DNA of 64,000 nt. It comes from Arenibacter sp041392165 (GTDB lineage: Bacteria; Bacteroidota; Bacteroidia; Flavobacteriales; Flavobacteriaceae). Shown piece after piece: positions 26,561 through 36,019 of this stretch. The translations under genes were made by a program, and so were the position numbers. Numbering within the stretch: the stretch's first letter is position 1; every line of letters begins with the position of its first letter. The notes below the pieces were generated by a model, which saw only the letters and a list, made by a program, of their open reading frames with translations, did no database searches and had not been told where the DNA came from. The stretch covers positions 310,001 through 374,000 of the forward strand of contig JAWKMN010000003.1 in NCBI GenBank assembly GCA_041392165.1, read 5' to 3'.

Positions 26561-27247
26561 TTATGGGGTTTTTGAAGTGACTTTAATATTGGTAAAATAC
26601 AACTTAAAACTACCGTCCCCATTCTGATGCATCTCGGCAATTTTTAAGCCGTTGATATCCACATAATTTTCCCAGGTCGTAATGAGGGAAGGTTCTGGCT
26701 GATTTGACCTTCTAAATACCCATTCCTTTATCATATAGTCATTGCCAAAATAAAAATCATAGGCGTCACCGGGAGTGTAGCCCCCTTCTTTTCCGTAGAC
26801 AATGGTGAGTTTTTGCATTGGATTATTGCTGATAGGGGCGGGCACGTCACTTTTATGATCGTAGGTAATATTGTTTTTGTCCCAGACCAGATTAAAGGGG
26901 GCCATTAGCCAATATTTATCGTTGATAAATCTGCCGTTTATCTTGGTGGCGGTACTATCCATTGTATTGCGGTTGTAGGAAATGGTGTCCCCTTTGTTGA
27001 TGGACGTTATGTCATTGGTAATGGTGTTCCACACCCAGCTGCGCTCGGAATGGCTGTCGGTTCTGTCTGCGTTAAACGTAAAACCAATTTCCTTTACATT
27101 TCGGAAATGATTGAAACCATGTGCATGGGCTACCTTGTCCAAAATGGAAAGTTCCATTTTTGGAGCTGTCACTTCTGTTTTCTTATCCGTTTTGCAACCA
27201 GTTAGGATAACCGTGGAGCAAATAACGGCCAATATTGATTTTTTCAT
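26561..27247 (-). CDS. Lipoprotein, DUF6503-like
   Basis: A 228-residue predicted lipoprotein (lipobox LTGC, C18). The mature part includes AHGFNHFRNVKEIGFTFNAD, NGRFINDKYWLMAPFNLVWD and GGYTPGDAYDFYFGNDYMI, the profile of a LolA-like half-barrel family in Bacteroidota that I recall as DUF6503. Function unproven. It is likely outer-membrane attached and facing the periplasm. Confidence 0.7.
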   Translation of the reverse strand: MKKSILAVICSTVILTGCKTDKKTEVTAPKMELSILDKVAHAHGFNHFRNVKEIGFTFNADRTDSHSERSWVWNTITNDITSINKGDTISYNRNTMDSTATKINGRFINDKYWLMAPFNLVWDKNNITYDHKSDVPAPISNNPMQKLTIVYGKEGGYTPGDAYDFYFGNDYMIKEWVFRRSNQPEPSLITTWENYVDINGLKIAEMHQNGDGSFKLYFTNIKVTSKTP

Positions 27248-27400
27248 GTTCGGTTTTTATCAAAGATAATAGGTTTTTGACAAAACCCTTATGGTTGACC
27301 ACAGTTTAAAGTTGCACCTTGAAACCTTGAACTTTGAACCTTGAACCTTTCACCCGGGCGAGGCCAATAATTTAGCTGCCATAATTCCCAATAAATTCAT

Positions 27401-27408
27401 TATTTTTG
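27401..27408 (+). promoter_or_regulatory. -7 element TATTTTTG for clpP
   Basis: A TAnnTTTG match 22 bases before the clpP ATG. The -33 part is unclear. Confidence 0.45.
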
Positions 27409-27430
27409 AAACTTAATAAGAAATCAAAAA

Positions 27431-27979
27431 ATGAGTTCAAAAAAAGGAAAGATACAAGAAGCCATAGACGAAAAATTGTTGGGCGAAAGAAAAGTATTTC
27501 TATGGGGAATGGTAGATGATGGTACCGCTAAGCATGTAATTGATCGTTTGTTGTATTTGGATATGCAAAACAGCAAAGAAATTCAATTGTACATCAATAG
27601 CCCGGGAGGTTATGTTACTTCCGGTTTTGCCATATACGATACCATTAAATCATTGAAGAGCCCAGTATCTACCATATGCTCCGGTTTGGCGGCCTCCATG
27701 GGGTCCATTTTATTATCGGTAGGGGAAAAGGGAAGACGTTTTATTCAGCCCCATGCCCAGGTGATGATACATCAGCCCAGTGGTGGTGCAAGGGGGCAGG
27801 CCTCGAATATAGAGATACAGGCCAAAGAAATTATAAAGACCCGTGAGCTTAGTGCCAAAATATTGGCAGAAAACTGTGGGCAGGATTTTGAAAAGGTCAT
27901 GAAGGACTTTGATAGGGATTATTGGATGAACGCAGAGGAGTCCCTGGCCTATGGTATTGTAGACGGAATTTTGAAATAA
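27431..27979 (+). CDS. clpP: ATP-dependent Clp protease proteolytic subunit-like
   Basis: A 182-residue serine protease of the ClpP fold. The catalytic triad is S89 in GLAASMGS, H114 in VMIHQPSGG, and an aspartate in FDRDYWM (161-163). It is shorter than housekeeping ClpP (about 195-225) and has no propeptide-like N-terminus. It sits alone, without clpX, between kynurenine-pathway genes. It is therefore probably the second ClpP paralogue of flavobacteria rather than the main one. A terminator follows. Confidence 0.9.
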   Translation: MSSKKGKIQEAIDEKLLGERKVFLWGMVDDGTAKHVIDRLLYLDMQNSKEIQLYINSPGGYVTSGFAIYDTIKSLKSPVSTICSGLAASMGSILLSVGEKGRRFIQPHAQVMIHQPSGGARGQASNIEIQAKEIIKTRELSAKILAENCGQDFEKVMKDFDRDYWMNAEESLAYGIVDGILK

Positions 27980-28032
27980 TTCCTTACTAGTTTGTTTATT
28001 AGTGTGGATAATGGGCAGATTACTGAAAAGGA

Positions 28033-28068
28033 AAAGTCCTTCACAATCTTAATGTGAAGGACTTTTTT
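28033..28068 (+). terminator. Terminator after clpP
   Basis: AAAAGTCCTTCACA...TGTGAAGGACTTTTTT is an 11-bp-plus stem with a T-run. Confidence 0.9.
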
Positions 28069-28287
28069 ATATATGGACGCCTAAGCGGTATGTGTTTTAT
28101 ATACGGGATAAACCCATTGTTTGGATGTTTGGGCAAGAAATTTTTTTAAAAAGGGACATTTTTTTTGCCAAAGGTTATGTTCGGTATCTGGATATGGCAT
28201 TGCCGGTATTCGGTGTTGTGATTGTCCCGTTTTTATACAAGTTACTTTATTTTATTACATTTATTATTTTTCCCTATTTAATTCAGT

Positions 28288-29643
28288 ATGATACAGACCC
28301 CTAAAAAAATTGCTATTATTGGTTCAGGATTGGTAGGATCCCTATTGGCAATTTACCTTCGGAAGTTAGGCCACGGAATAACGGTATACGATCGGAGGCC
28401 CGACATCCGGAATGTTGAATTTTCCGGAAGGTCCATCAATTTGGCCATGAGCAATAGGGGCTGGACGGCTTTAAGGGAGGTAGGTATTGAGGAGGAAGTA
28501 AAGAAAATTGCCATTCCTTTGGACAAACGTGCCATTCATCTTGTTGGGAAACCGGAGTATTATCAAAAATATGGAAAGGAAGGGGAGGCCATTTGGTCTA
28601 TTTCCCGTGGCATATTGAATCGCAGGATGATCGATCTTGCCGAAGATGCGGGGGTAGTTTTTCGTTTTGGGGAAAAGGTGTGGGATATAGACCTTCCCGA
28701 AGGAAAAATATACACAGGCGCAACGGAGAAAGGGAATTGGAAGGAATATCAGTACGATATAGTTTTTGGTTGCGACGGTGCATTTTCCCGGGTGAGGCAC
28801 AAAATGCAACGTAGAAGTAGGTTTAATTACGTTCAGGAGTTTATTGATGTGGGCTACAAGGAGCTTACTATACCGGCCAATGGGGATGGGACCCATAAAT
28901 TGGACAAGCATTCCTTTCATATTTGGCCAAGGGGGAAGTTTATGTTTATAGCCATGCCCAATATGGACGGCAGTTTTACCTGTACACTGTTCCTGCCTTT
29001 TGAAGGGGAGGTTTCCTTTGAGGCCATAAACAGTAAGGAAGAGGCCAAAATTTTTTTTAACACCTATTTTCCGGATGTTGCCCCGGTTATTGAAGACCTG
29101 ACGACAGATTTTTTCAACAACCCTACCAGCGCTTTGGTCACCATTAAGTGCTACCCTTGGACGTATTGGAACAAAGTGGCTTTGGTAGGGGATTCCGCCC
29201 ATGCCATTGTGCCATTTTATGGACAGGGAATGAATGCCGGTTTTGAGGATATATATGCTTTGAATAAGATTATTGCCAAATATGGGGACGATTGGGAGCA
29301 GATTTTCAGTACCTATCAAACAGAGCGTAAACCCAATGCCGACGCCATAGCGGAACTCAGTTATCGGAATTTTGTGGAAATGAGCAGTATGACGGCCGAT
29401 CCCAAATTTATTTTACAAAAAAAGATCGAAAAGCGGTTCGCCAAAAAATATCCCGACAAATGGATTCCGGCCTATTCGCGGGTTACATTTTCAAATAAAC
29501 CTTATGTGGAAGCTTTGGCCAATGGGGATGCCCAGGAAGAAATAATGAAGCAAATAATGCAAATTCCCAATATAGATGTAATATGGGATAGTGCTGAGGT
29601 AGACCAAAAGATCTTAAGTCTGTTGGGCCGGAAAGAAAAGTAA
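28288..29643 (+). CDS. kmo: Kynurenine 3-monooxygenase
   Basis: A 451-residue flavoprotein monooxygenase that hydroxylates L-kynurenine with NADPH and O2. The Rossmann GSGLVG motif is at 12-17, with the acidic end in YDRRPD. SGRSINLAMSNRG is a KMO hallmark, and VALVGDSAHAIVPFYGQGMN is the FAD-ribityl motif. The C-terminal hydrophobic anchor of eukaryotic KMO is absent, as in bacterial enzymes. With kynU it forms the core of a tryptophan-to-hydroxyanthranilate route. The 308-base gap upstream holds only the clpP terminator. Confidence 0.95.
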   Translation: MIQTPKKIAIIGSGLVGSLLAIYLRKLGHGITVYDRRPDIRNVEFSGRSINLAMSNRGWTALREVGIEEEVKKIAIPLDKRAIHLVGKPEYYQKYGKEGEAIWSISRGILNRRMIDLAEDAGVVFRFGEKVWDIDLPEGKIYTGATEKGNWKEYQYDIVFGCDGAFSRVRHKMQRRSRFNYVQEFIDVGYKELTIPANGDGTHKLDKHSFHIWPRGKFMFIAMPNMDGSFTCTLFLPFEGEVSFEAINSKEEAKIFFNTYFPDVAPVIEDLTTDFFNNPTSALVTIKCYPWTYWNKVALVGDSAHAIVPFYGQGMNAGFEDIYALNKIIAKYGDDWEQIFSTYQTERKPNADAIAELSYRNFVEMSSMTADPKFILQKKIEKRFAKKYPDKWIPAYSRVTFSNKPYVEALANGDAQEEIMKQIMQIPNIDVIWDSAEVDQKILSLLGRKEK

Positions 29644-29659
29644 GGGGGTCGGGAAAAAC

Positions 29660-29697
29660 AAAAGCCACCTTATTAAATTAAGATGGCTTTTCTTCTT
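29660..29697. terminator. Bidirectional terminator between kmo and the convergent operon
   Basis: AAAAGCCACCTTAAT-like stem with ATTAAGATGGCTTTT (one mismatch), A-run left and T-run right, placed between converging genes. Confidence 0.8.
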
Positions 29698-29714
29698 TAT
29701 AGGTAGCTCTTTTT

Positions 29715-30494
29715 CTATAATTTGGAAAAAAGCTGTTGCATTTTCTCTTGTTCCTCTTCGGCCAAGATAGGGTCTACCAAAATTCTTCCGCTGTGTTCGT
29801 CGCTAATTATTTTTTTGCGAGAAGCGATCTCTACCTGAACCTGTGGAGGAATGGTAAAGAAGGATCCACCTGAAGCACCTCTTTCAATAGGAACTACTGC
29901 CAAACCGTTTTTTACATTACTTCGGATTCTATTGTACGCCTTTACCAAACGCTCTTCAATTTGGGATTGGTATTCTTCCGATTTTTTCAAAAGTGCCTTT
30001 TCTTCCTTTTCCGTTTCGGCCAAAATAGCGTTCAATTCACTTTTCTTGTGCTTAAGGTGCGATTCCCTTTCGGTCAATCGTTCTTTGGTAGCGGTTATGA
30101 CCTCTTTTTTCTGCTCTATTTGGGCTTTGAATTCTTTAATGTTCTTATCGGCCAATTGAATTTCAAGTTCCTGAAATTCCACTTCTTTGGTCAAAGAATT
30201 AAATTCCCTGCTGTTACGGACGTTCTTTTGTTGTTCCGCATACTTTTTAATAAGGGCCTTGGCCTCATCGATAAGATTTTTCTTGGCGCCTATTTCGTAG
30301 TTAATGGTTTCAACATCGGTTTTAAGCTTATCCATTCTTGTTTTAAGGCCCAGTACCTCGTCTTCCAAATCTTCTACTTCAAGAGGAAGTTCTCCTCTAA
30401 CATTTCTTATCTCATCAACTCTAGAATCAATTAATTGCAGATCGTATAGTGCCCTTAACTTTTCTTCTACTGTTGTTTCTGTCTTTGTTGCCAT
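29715..30494 (-). CDS. Coiled-coil protein with degenerate C-terminal zinc ribbon (CT398/PF02591-like)
   Basis: A 259-residue protein. Residues about 10-185 form a long antiparallel coiled coil. The C-terminal about 60 residues align with the C4 zinc ribbon of the family, but all four cysteines are gone: the usual CGGC place reads ASGGS and the usual CEHCGRIL place reads DEHSGRIL. The surrounding FTIPPQVQVEI is intact. The family is of unknown function and has been linked to RNA or secretion processes. It is co-transcribed with the Nif3-like gene (2-base gap), a pairing common in bacteria. Confidence 0.85.
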   Translation of the reverse strand: MATKTETTVEEKLRALYDLQLIDSRVDEIRNVRGELPLEVEDLEDEVLGLKTRMDKLKTDVETINYEIGAKKNLIDEAKALIKKYAEQQKNVRNSREFNSLTKEVEFQELEIQLADKNIKEFKAQIEQKKEVITATKERLTERESHLKHKKSELNAILAETEKEEKALLKKSEEYQSQIEERLVKAYNRIRSNVKNGLAVVPIERGASGGSFFTIPPQVQVEIASRKKIISDEHSGRILVDPILAEEEQEKMQQLFSKL

Positions 30495-30496
30495 AT

Positions 30497-31591
30497 TTAA
30501 AAATACTTGATGGGATTTGTTTTGCTCTCCGATAAAGAGACTGCAAAATTAGGAATTTTTTTTGTAAGATAATCAACTAAGAGATTTTTTGTAAACTGCT
30601 CTGTTTCATAGTGCCCAATATCTGCTAAAAGAATTCTGCCTTCCGCTTCGTAGAATTGATGGTATTTTAAATCCGATGTTACAAAAACATCAGCATTTAC
30701 GCCTATTGCAGCCGATATGGCAAAGGAGCCGCTTCCTCCCAAAAGTGCTACTTTCTTTATTTTTTTTCCTAGAAAATCAGAGTGCCGTATACAGGAAGCG
30801 TTCATTTTTTTCCTCAAAAATTCAAAAAATTCCTCTTCGCCCATCGGTTTTTCCAAATATCCTACCATGCCCATACCCATATTTTGGTTTTTATTATCCA
30901 AAGTTTGTAGCTCGTAGGCAACCTCCTCATAGGGATGGTTGCTAAAAAGGGCCTTTAAAATTTTTTGTTCATCGGCCCTGCCATAGGTAACACTTATCTG
31001 GGATTCGTCTTCAAAATGTGTTTCCCCTATTTTTCCCAAATAGGGATTGGTCCCTGCATTGGCCCGGTAGCTCCCGGTACCATCTACCGTAAAACTACAA
31101 TCCCTGTAATTGCCTATATTTCCTGCACCTGCATGGAACAGGGCAGATTTAAGGGCTTCGGCATTCTCTTTGGGCACATAGGTCGTCAGTTTTCTTATTG
31201 TGCCTGTCCGTGGCATTAGAATGCTTGTATTTTGCAGCCCCAGGACCTCACAGATTTTGGCGTTGACCCCTTTGTTACTATTGTCCAGGGCGGTATGCAT
31301 ACTATATATGGCAATATCGTGTTTTATGGCTTTTATAACTACTCTTTGTACGTAATTGGAACCGGTTATTTTCTTTAATCCGCTAAAAATTATGGGGTGG
31401 AAACTAACTATTAGGTTACATTTTTTAGCAATGGCTTCCTCTATAACGTTTTCCAAAGTGTCCAGTGTTACCAGGATACCGCTTACCGTATTTTCGGCAT
31501 TTCCCACCAAAAGCCCAACATTGTCAAAATCCTCGGCATAGTCAAGTGGTGCCAAATCCTCAAGGGTATCTATAACTTGTTTTATGATCAT
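30497..31591 (-). CDS. Nif3-like dinuclear metal-centre protein
   Basis: A 364-residue protein with the metal ligands of the Nif3/YbgI/GTP-cyclohydrolase-I-type-2 family: H in VSFHPIIFSG, H and D in YSMHTALDNSNKG, and H/E in DIGHYETEQF. The inserted PII-like middle domain (about 130-230) of the longer family form is present. Function in the cell is unresolved. It is divergent from lpxK across a 49-base gap to the chosen lpxK start. Confidence 0.9.
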   Translation of the reverse strand: MIIKQVIDTLEDLAPLDYAEDFDNVGLLVGNAENTVSGILVTLDTLENVIEEAIAKKCNLIVSFHPIIFSGLKKITGSNYVQRVVIKAIKHDIAIYSMHTALDNSNKGVNAKICEVLGLQNTSILMPRTGTIRKLTTYVPKENAEALKSALFHAGAGNIGNYRDCSFTVDGTGSYRANAGTNPYLGKIGETHFEDESQISVTYGRADEQKILKALFSNHPYEEVAYELQTLDNKNQNMGMGMVGYLEKPMGEEEFFEFLRKKMNASCIRHSDFLGKKIKKVALLGGSGSFAISAAIGVNADVFVTSDLKYHQFYEAEGRILLADIGHYETEQFTKNLLVDYLTKKIPNFAVSLSESKTNPIKYF

Positions 31592-31640
31592 TTTTAAAAA
31601 TTATGGTCTTCCAAAGATAAAATATTATATTTTCGTTCTA

Positions 31641-32642
31641 ATGCAGCTACTCAGAAAATTAGGTTTTCCCATTTCCATGATATACGCCCTGGTGGTATAT
31701 CTGCGCAATTATCTATATGATTTGGGACTTTTGTCTTCCAAGGCCTTTGGTACCAAGACCGTTTGTGTGGGGAATCTTAGTGTGGGAGGTACCGGGAAAA
31801 CGCCGATGATAGAGTTTTTTTTGTCCAAGGTGCATCAACAAAACAGAATAGCGGTCCTTAGTAGGGGGTACGGCCGAAAATCCAAAGGTTATTTGTTGGC
31901 CAAACCCGGCATAGGTGTAGAGGATTTGGGGGACGAACCCTTCCAGATCTATAAAAAATTCCCCGATGCCCTTATAGTAGTAGATGTGGACAGGCAACAT
32001 GGTATTTCCGTATTGGAGGAAACCTTGGCTCCCGATATTATTTTGTTGGATGATGCCTTTCAGCATAGAAAAGTAAGATGTGACCACTATGTGCTATTAA
32101 CCTCCCATTCCAAATTATATGTGGATGATTGGTATTTGCCAAGCGGGAATTTAAGGGATAGCAAACGGGAAGCAAAGCGTGCCAATATAATTGTGGTTAC
32201 CAAGTGCCCGCCCAATTTGGGTGTGGAAGCGCAAGAAAGAATCCAAAAAAAATTGAATCCCGGCCCAAATCAGAAAGTGATCTTTAGCTTTTTGGAGTAT
32301 GAAACAACACTAAAGGGCAGCATGGGAAAGATAGATTTGGCAGAGCTTAAAAACAGAAAAGTAACCTTGGTTACGGGGATTGCCGATCCGAAGCAGTTGG
32401 TAGACTTTCTAAACGCTCAAGAAATTGTTTTTGAACATTTGGCCTATCCGGATCATCATTTTTTTACGGAGAAGGAAATTGATTTGTTCAACAATAGGGA
32501 CATAGTGCTTACTACCGAAAAAGATTACGTTAGGTTGGAGGGCAGGGGTGAAAACTTTTATTATATAGGGGTAAGGCATCAATTCATGAGCGGGGGGGAA
32601 GAGACGCTGTTGAATTTGTTGGGAGACCTTGCTGGGCAATAG
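31641..32642 (+). CDS. lpxK: Tetraacyldisaccharide 4'-kinase
   Basis: A 333-residue inner-membrane enzyme that phosphorylates lipid A disaccharide at the 4' position. It has an N-terminal membrane helix (about 5-30), the P-loop GGTGKT at 49-54 inside CVGNLSVGGTGKTP, and the partner motifs LSRGYGRKSKG and LLDDAFQHRKV. I chose the ATG at 31641; the longer alternative at 31584 would overlap the divergent neighbour and adds unconserved residues. Confidence 0.93.
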   Translation: MQLLRKLGFPISMIYALVVYLRNYLYDLGLLSSKAFGTKTVCVGNLSVGGTGKTPMIEFFLSKVHQQNRIAVLSRGYGRKSKGYLLAKPGIGVEDLGDEPFQIYKKFPDALIVVDVDRQHGISVLEETLAPDIILLDDAFQHRKVRCDHYVLLTSHSKLYVDDWYLPSGNLRDSKREAKRANIIVVTKCPPNLGVEAQERIQKKLNPGPNQKVIFSFLEYETTLKGSMGKIDLAELKNRKVTLVTGIADPKQLVDFLNAQEIVFEHLAYPDHHFFTEKEIDLFNNRDIVLTTEKDYVRLEGRGENFYYIGVRHQFMSGGEETLLNLLGDLAGQ

Positions 32643-32717
32643 GGATTTAAGCCTGTTCATCCGTGCCGGTCGGACGGGTCTGCCACAGGCGGGCGCCCCA
32701 AAGAAGTTTATTGATTC

Positions 32718-34943
32718 TTAGGCCTCAATTTTTTTTTTCACATTAAAAATGTTCTCGCCAATTTTTTGATAGAATATCTCTGGTTTAAAAGGTTTGGTAA
32801 CCACGTCGTTACACCCGGCGGCATAGAAACTTTCCAAACTGTCATCCAAGGAAATTGCCGTAAGGGCTATGATAGGTACCAACCTATTGAACTTTCTGAT
32901 TTCTATAGTAGCCTCTTCGCCACTTATTCCCGGCATATGGATATCCATAAGGATACAGTCGTAATCCGTTTTTCTAACCATGGCCACGGCTTCCAATCCG
33001 TTGTTGGCAATATCACAGGTTATTTCCTTTTTGTTCAGCATTTTCTTTGTAATTACCTGGTTGATTTTATTGTCCTCCACGATCAATATATGGAGTCCTG
33101 TAAAATCGTATTCCACCTCGGTAATTTCAAAGGGGATGTCATCAATAAGATCGTCCTTGCTTTTAAGATCCAGTTCAAAGAAAAAGGAACTCCCTACGCC
33201 TATTTCGCTCTTAAGTCCAATTTTACTGCCAAATAGGCCCAACAAGCTCTTTACAATGGTCAAGCCCAGACCGGTACCGCCATACTCCCTATTGATTTGG
33301 ATGGAGCCCTGTTCAAAACTGTCAAAAATGGTAAGCTGCCTTTCTTTGTCAATACCGATACCATTGTCCTTCACTTCAAAATAAATGGTCAGGTTCTCCT
33401 CTACTTTTTTGGCCAGCTTGGCTATGACGGTAACCTGTCCTCCTTTGGTGAATTTTATTCCGTTGCCGATAAGGTTAATAAAAACTTGGGAAAGCTTAAG
33501 AGGGTCGCCCAATAAATGGGAAGGGATTTCCTCATCAAATTCCAGTACAATTTTTGTTTTGTTGGCCTTGGCACTTTGATGTAGGGAATTAATGACTTCC
33601 GAAAGTATCTTTTTAAGATTGAAATCAATTTGCAGGGCTTCCAGCTTATCGGCGTCAATTTTGTTGATCTGAAGGATGTCGTTGATAAAATTCAACAGGT
33701 AGTCCCCTGAAAACTTTAACGATTTTAGATGTTCCTTCTGATTCTCGCTCGGGTTCTCTTCCAGCAATAAATGCGTTAGACCGGTAACGGCATAAAGTGG
33801 TGTCCGCAATTCATGGCTTACTGTGGATAGGAAATTGGTTTTAGCCTCCATAGCCGTTACGGCAGCGTCCCTTGCAGCTTGTAATTCATTGTTTTTGGTA
33901 TGCAGTAGATCGTTTGTTTTCAACTTGATCTGGTTGTTGCGGTATAGAGAAATGGCTAAAATGGAAATTACTATTAAAAAGGCAGCCGTTAAAATAGCGG
34001 TTATTTCCGTTCTATTTTTGGATTGGTTCAATTCTTCTATCCTAGCTTCCTGCCGACCAATTTCATCCTTCATAAATTTTGTTTGGATGTTATCTGCCGT
34101 TTTGGTTTCCGCTAAACTTTTTTCCAGAGTAAATATGGAGTCCTTTATGTTCACTATATTCCTGTTATAGGATAGGGCCGCTTCAAAAAGGCCAAGTTTT
34201 TCGTTGGTCTCTGAAAGTAGTTTATTGGCCTCCATAACTTCTAAATAAAAGTTGTTCGCTTCGGCCAATTTTAAGGCACTCTGCGCATTTTTGACGCTCT
34301 CTTCGTAATTTTCGGTGTCTTTGTAGATCTTAGCCAATTTAATATGGGATATGGAGGCCAGATAGTCTTTTTCATAGATGTCCGTATTTACGGCCAGGGC
34401 GTTGAAATTTTTTATGGCACTTTCATATTTTTCCAGGTTTTGGAAAATAGTTCCCTCCACGAATAGAATGTTGTTCAGTAGATTTCTGTCATTATTGATC
34501 TGTTTTGCCTCGTTCAGTATGGAGATGGCCAAGAAATTTTTACCGTCCCTAAAGGCAATAATGGCATCTATATATCTGTGGGTAGCTTCTCCATAAGGAT
34601 AGGAAATATCCTTTAAAAGGGATTTGGACCTGTCTGCATAATATTCAGCGCTATCATCCTTATGCAGTCGCAAATATAATATGGCAAATTTGTGATAGGT
34701 ATCTATCAGGGCCTTTTGGTCATTGCTCTTAAGGGCAATCTCCATTGCAATATTCAAGTCCTCTAGGGCAGGTTCTATTTTGTTCTTATTGCCCAATTCC
34801 CTGGCACTTTCAAAATAATATTCTATATTCTTATCGGCGGCTTTGTTTTCTTGGGAATGTGAAAGACTAAAGTAAAAAAATAATAGAACCGTTGGGATCC
34901 ATAGTTTTTCGTTCAAATTTATATGTAGAAATATAGGTATCAA
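32718..34943 (-). CDS. TPR hybrid histidine kinase with receiver domain
   Basis: A 741-residue protein with a signal or anchor (about 12-30), a TPR-rich sensor (about 35-275), a coiled coil (about 275-310) and a membrane span (312-334). The HisKA domain has H377 in FLSTVSHELRTPL. HATPase boxes are N490 in NLIGNGIKF, DNGIG at 526-530 and GTGLGL at 556-561. The C-terminal receiver has phospho-site D667 in ILMDIHMPG and K717. There is no output domain, so the signal must pass to another protein. The start is a TTG sharing bases with the stop of gap (TTGA overlap), so it is translationally coupled to a glycolytic gene. Confidence 0.9.
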   Translation of the reverse strand: MIPIFLHINLNEKLWIPTVLLFFYFSLSHSQENKAADKNIEYYFESARELGNKNKIEPALEDLNIAMEIALKSNDQKALIDTYHKFAILYLRLHKDDSAEYYADRSKSLLKDISYPYGEATHRYIDAIIAFRDGKNFLAISILNEAKQINNDRNLLNNILFVEGTIFQNLEKYESAIKNFNALAVNTDIYEKDYLASISHIKLAKIYKDTENYEESVKNAQSALKLAEANNFYLEVMEANKLLSETNEKLGLFEAALSYNRNIVNIKDSIFTLEKSLAETKTADNIQTKFMKDEIGRQEARIEELNQSKNRTEITAILTAAFLIVISILAISLYRNNQIKLKTNDLLHTKNNELQAARDAAVTAMEAKTNFLSTVSHELRTPLYAVTGLTHLLLEENPSENQKEHLKSLKFSGDYLLNFINDILQINKIDADKLEALQIDFNLKKILSEVINSLHQSAKANKTKIVLEFDEEIPSHLLGDPLKLSQVFINLIGNGIKFTKGGQVTVIAKLAKKVEENLTIYFEVKDNGIGIDKERQLTIFDSFEQGSIQINREYGGTGLGLTIVKSLLGLFGSKIGLKSEIGVGSSFFFELDLKSKDDLIDDIPFEITEVEYDFTGLHILIVEDNKINQVITKKMLNKKEITCDIANNGLEAVAMVRKTDYDCILMDIHMPGISGEEATIEIRKFNRLVPIIALTAISLDDSLESFYAAGCNDVVTKPFKPEIFYQKIGENIFNVKKKIEA

Positions 34944-35950
34944 ACGTATCGTTTACTTATAATATAGTTAATCAAATCTACAATTCTGCTACTGTATCCG
35001 GTTTCGTTATCGTACCATCCGATAATTTTGACCATTTTGCCGATTACAGATGTCATCAGAGAATCAAACGTACAAGAGTAATAAGTATTGTTTATATCAA
35101 TAGAAACAATAGGGTCTTTTGTGTAATATAGAATGTTTTTGAGTTCTTTTTGCGATATTTTTAAAAAAGCATCGTTAATTTCCTCTATGGTGGTGTGCCT
35201 TTTTACGTTAAAAGTGATGTCGGTCAAGGAGCCATTGGGTACGGGGACCCTTATGCCACAGCCTCCGATAACATCCGATAGTTCCGGAAATATTCTGGTC
35301 AAGGCCTTGGCGGCTCCGGTGGTAGTAGGGACAATGGATTGGGAGGCCGCCCTTGCCCTCCTTAGATCCTTATGCGGCTGGTCGTGCAGACTTTGATCTG
35401 TGGTGTAGGAATGGATGGTTGTAATATAGGCCTGCTCTATCCCACAAAGATCTTGAATAACCTTGATCATGGGCGCAGCATTGTTCGTGGTACAGGAGGC
35501 ATTGGAAATGATGTCATCCATAGGGATAAGGGTTTCGTGGTTTATTCCAAATACCACCATCTTTATGTCCTCTTCGTTGGGAGGTACACTAAGAATAACC
35601 TTTTTTGCCCCGTTTTTTAGGTGATGTTCCAAGATGGTCCTGTCCTTGAACTTCCCGGTGGCCTCAATAACAATATCGACCTTATGATCGGACCAAGGGA
35701 TATTTACGGGGGAGTTATGATTTAAAAGGGCGATCTTTTCTTGGTCAACGATGATATGATCTCCGCTGTGGGATATTTCTTTTTGAAACACCCCATGGAT
35801 GCTATCGTATTTTAATAAATGGGACAATGTGGGAGCATCCGCCAAATCGTTAATGGCCACCACCTTTAAATGGGGTTGCTCGCTAAGAAGTCTAAATAGG
35901 GTACGGCCTATTCTACCAAAGCCGTTTATACCAATATGGAATTGTTTCAT
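34940..35950 (-). CDS. gap: Glyceraldehyde-3-phosphate dehydrogenase, type I
   Basis: A 336-residue enzyme. NAD-binding motif GFGRIG at 11-16, D35 after INDL (favours NAD over NADP), catalytic C153 in ASCTTN and H180 in TTIHSYT. Motifs for phosphate binding (PTTTGAAKAL) and the C-terminal WYDNETGYS are intact. It is the first gene of a two-gene unit with a hybrid histidine kinase. Flavobacteria usually have more than one gap; this copy may be the specialised one. Confidence 0.93.
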   Translation of the reverse strand: MKQFHIGINGFGRIGRTLFRLLSEQPHLKVVAINDLADAPTLSHLLKYDSIHGVFQKEISHSGDHIIVDQEKIALLNHNSPVNIPWSDHKVDIVIEATGKFKDRTILEHHLKNGAKKVILSVPPNEEDIKMVVFGINHETLIPMDDIISNASCTTNNAAPMIKVIQDLCGIEQAYITTIHSYTTDQSLHDQPHKDLRRARAASQSIVPTTTGAAKALTRIFPELSDVIGGCGIRVPVPNGSLTDITFNVKRHTTIEEINDAFLKISQKELKNILYYTKDPIVSIDINNTYYSCTFDSLMTSVIGKMVKIIGWYDNETGYSSRIVDLINYIISKRYV

Positions 35951-36019
35951 AGATAGGGTAAAGCCAATTTATCCGTCCAACAACGGATTGATATTCTAGG
36001 TTTGGGGCGTAAGGGGTAC

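Noticed and set aside
28092..28304. 70-codon hydrophobic protein before kmo
   Set aside because: It overlaps the kmo start, lies in AT-rich leader DNA, and its hydrophobicity follows from T-richness.
31584..31640. Upstream ATG as lpxK start
   Set aside because: It would overlap the divergent Nif3-like gene and adds residues unlike the LpxK N-terminus.
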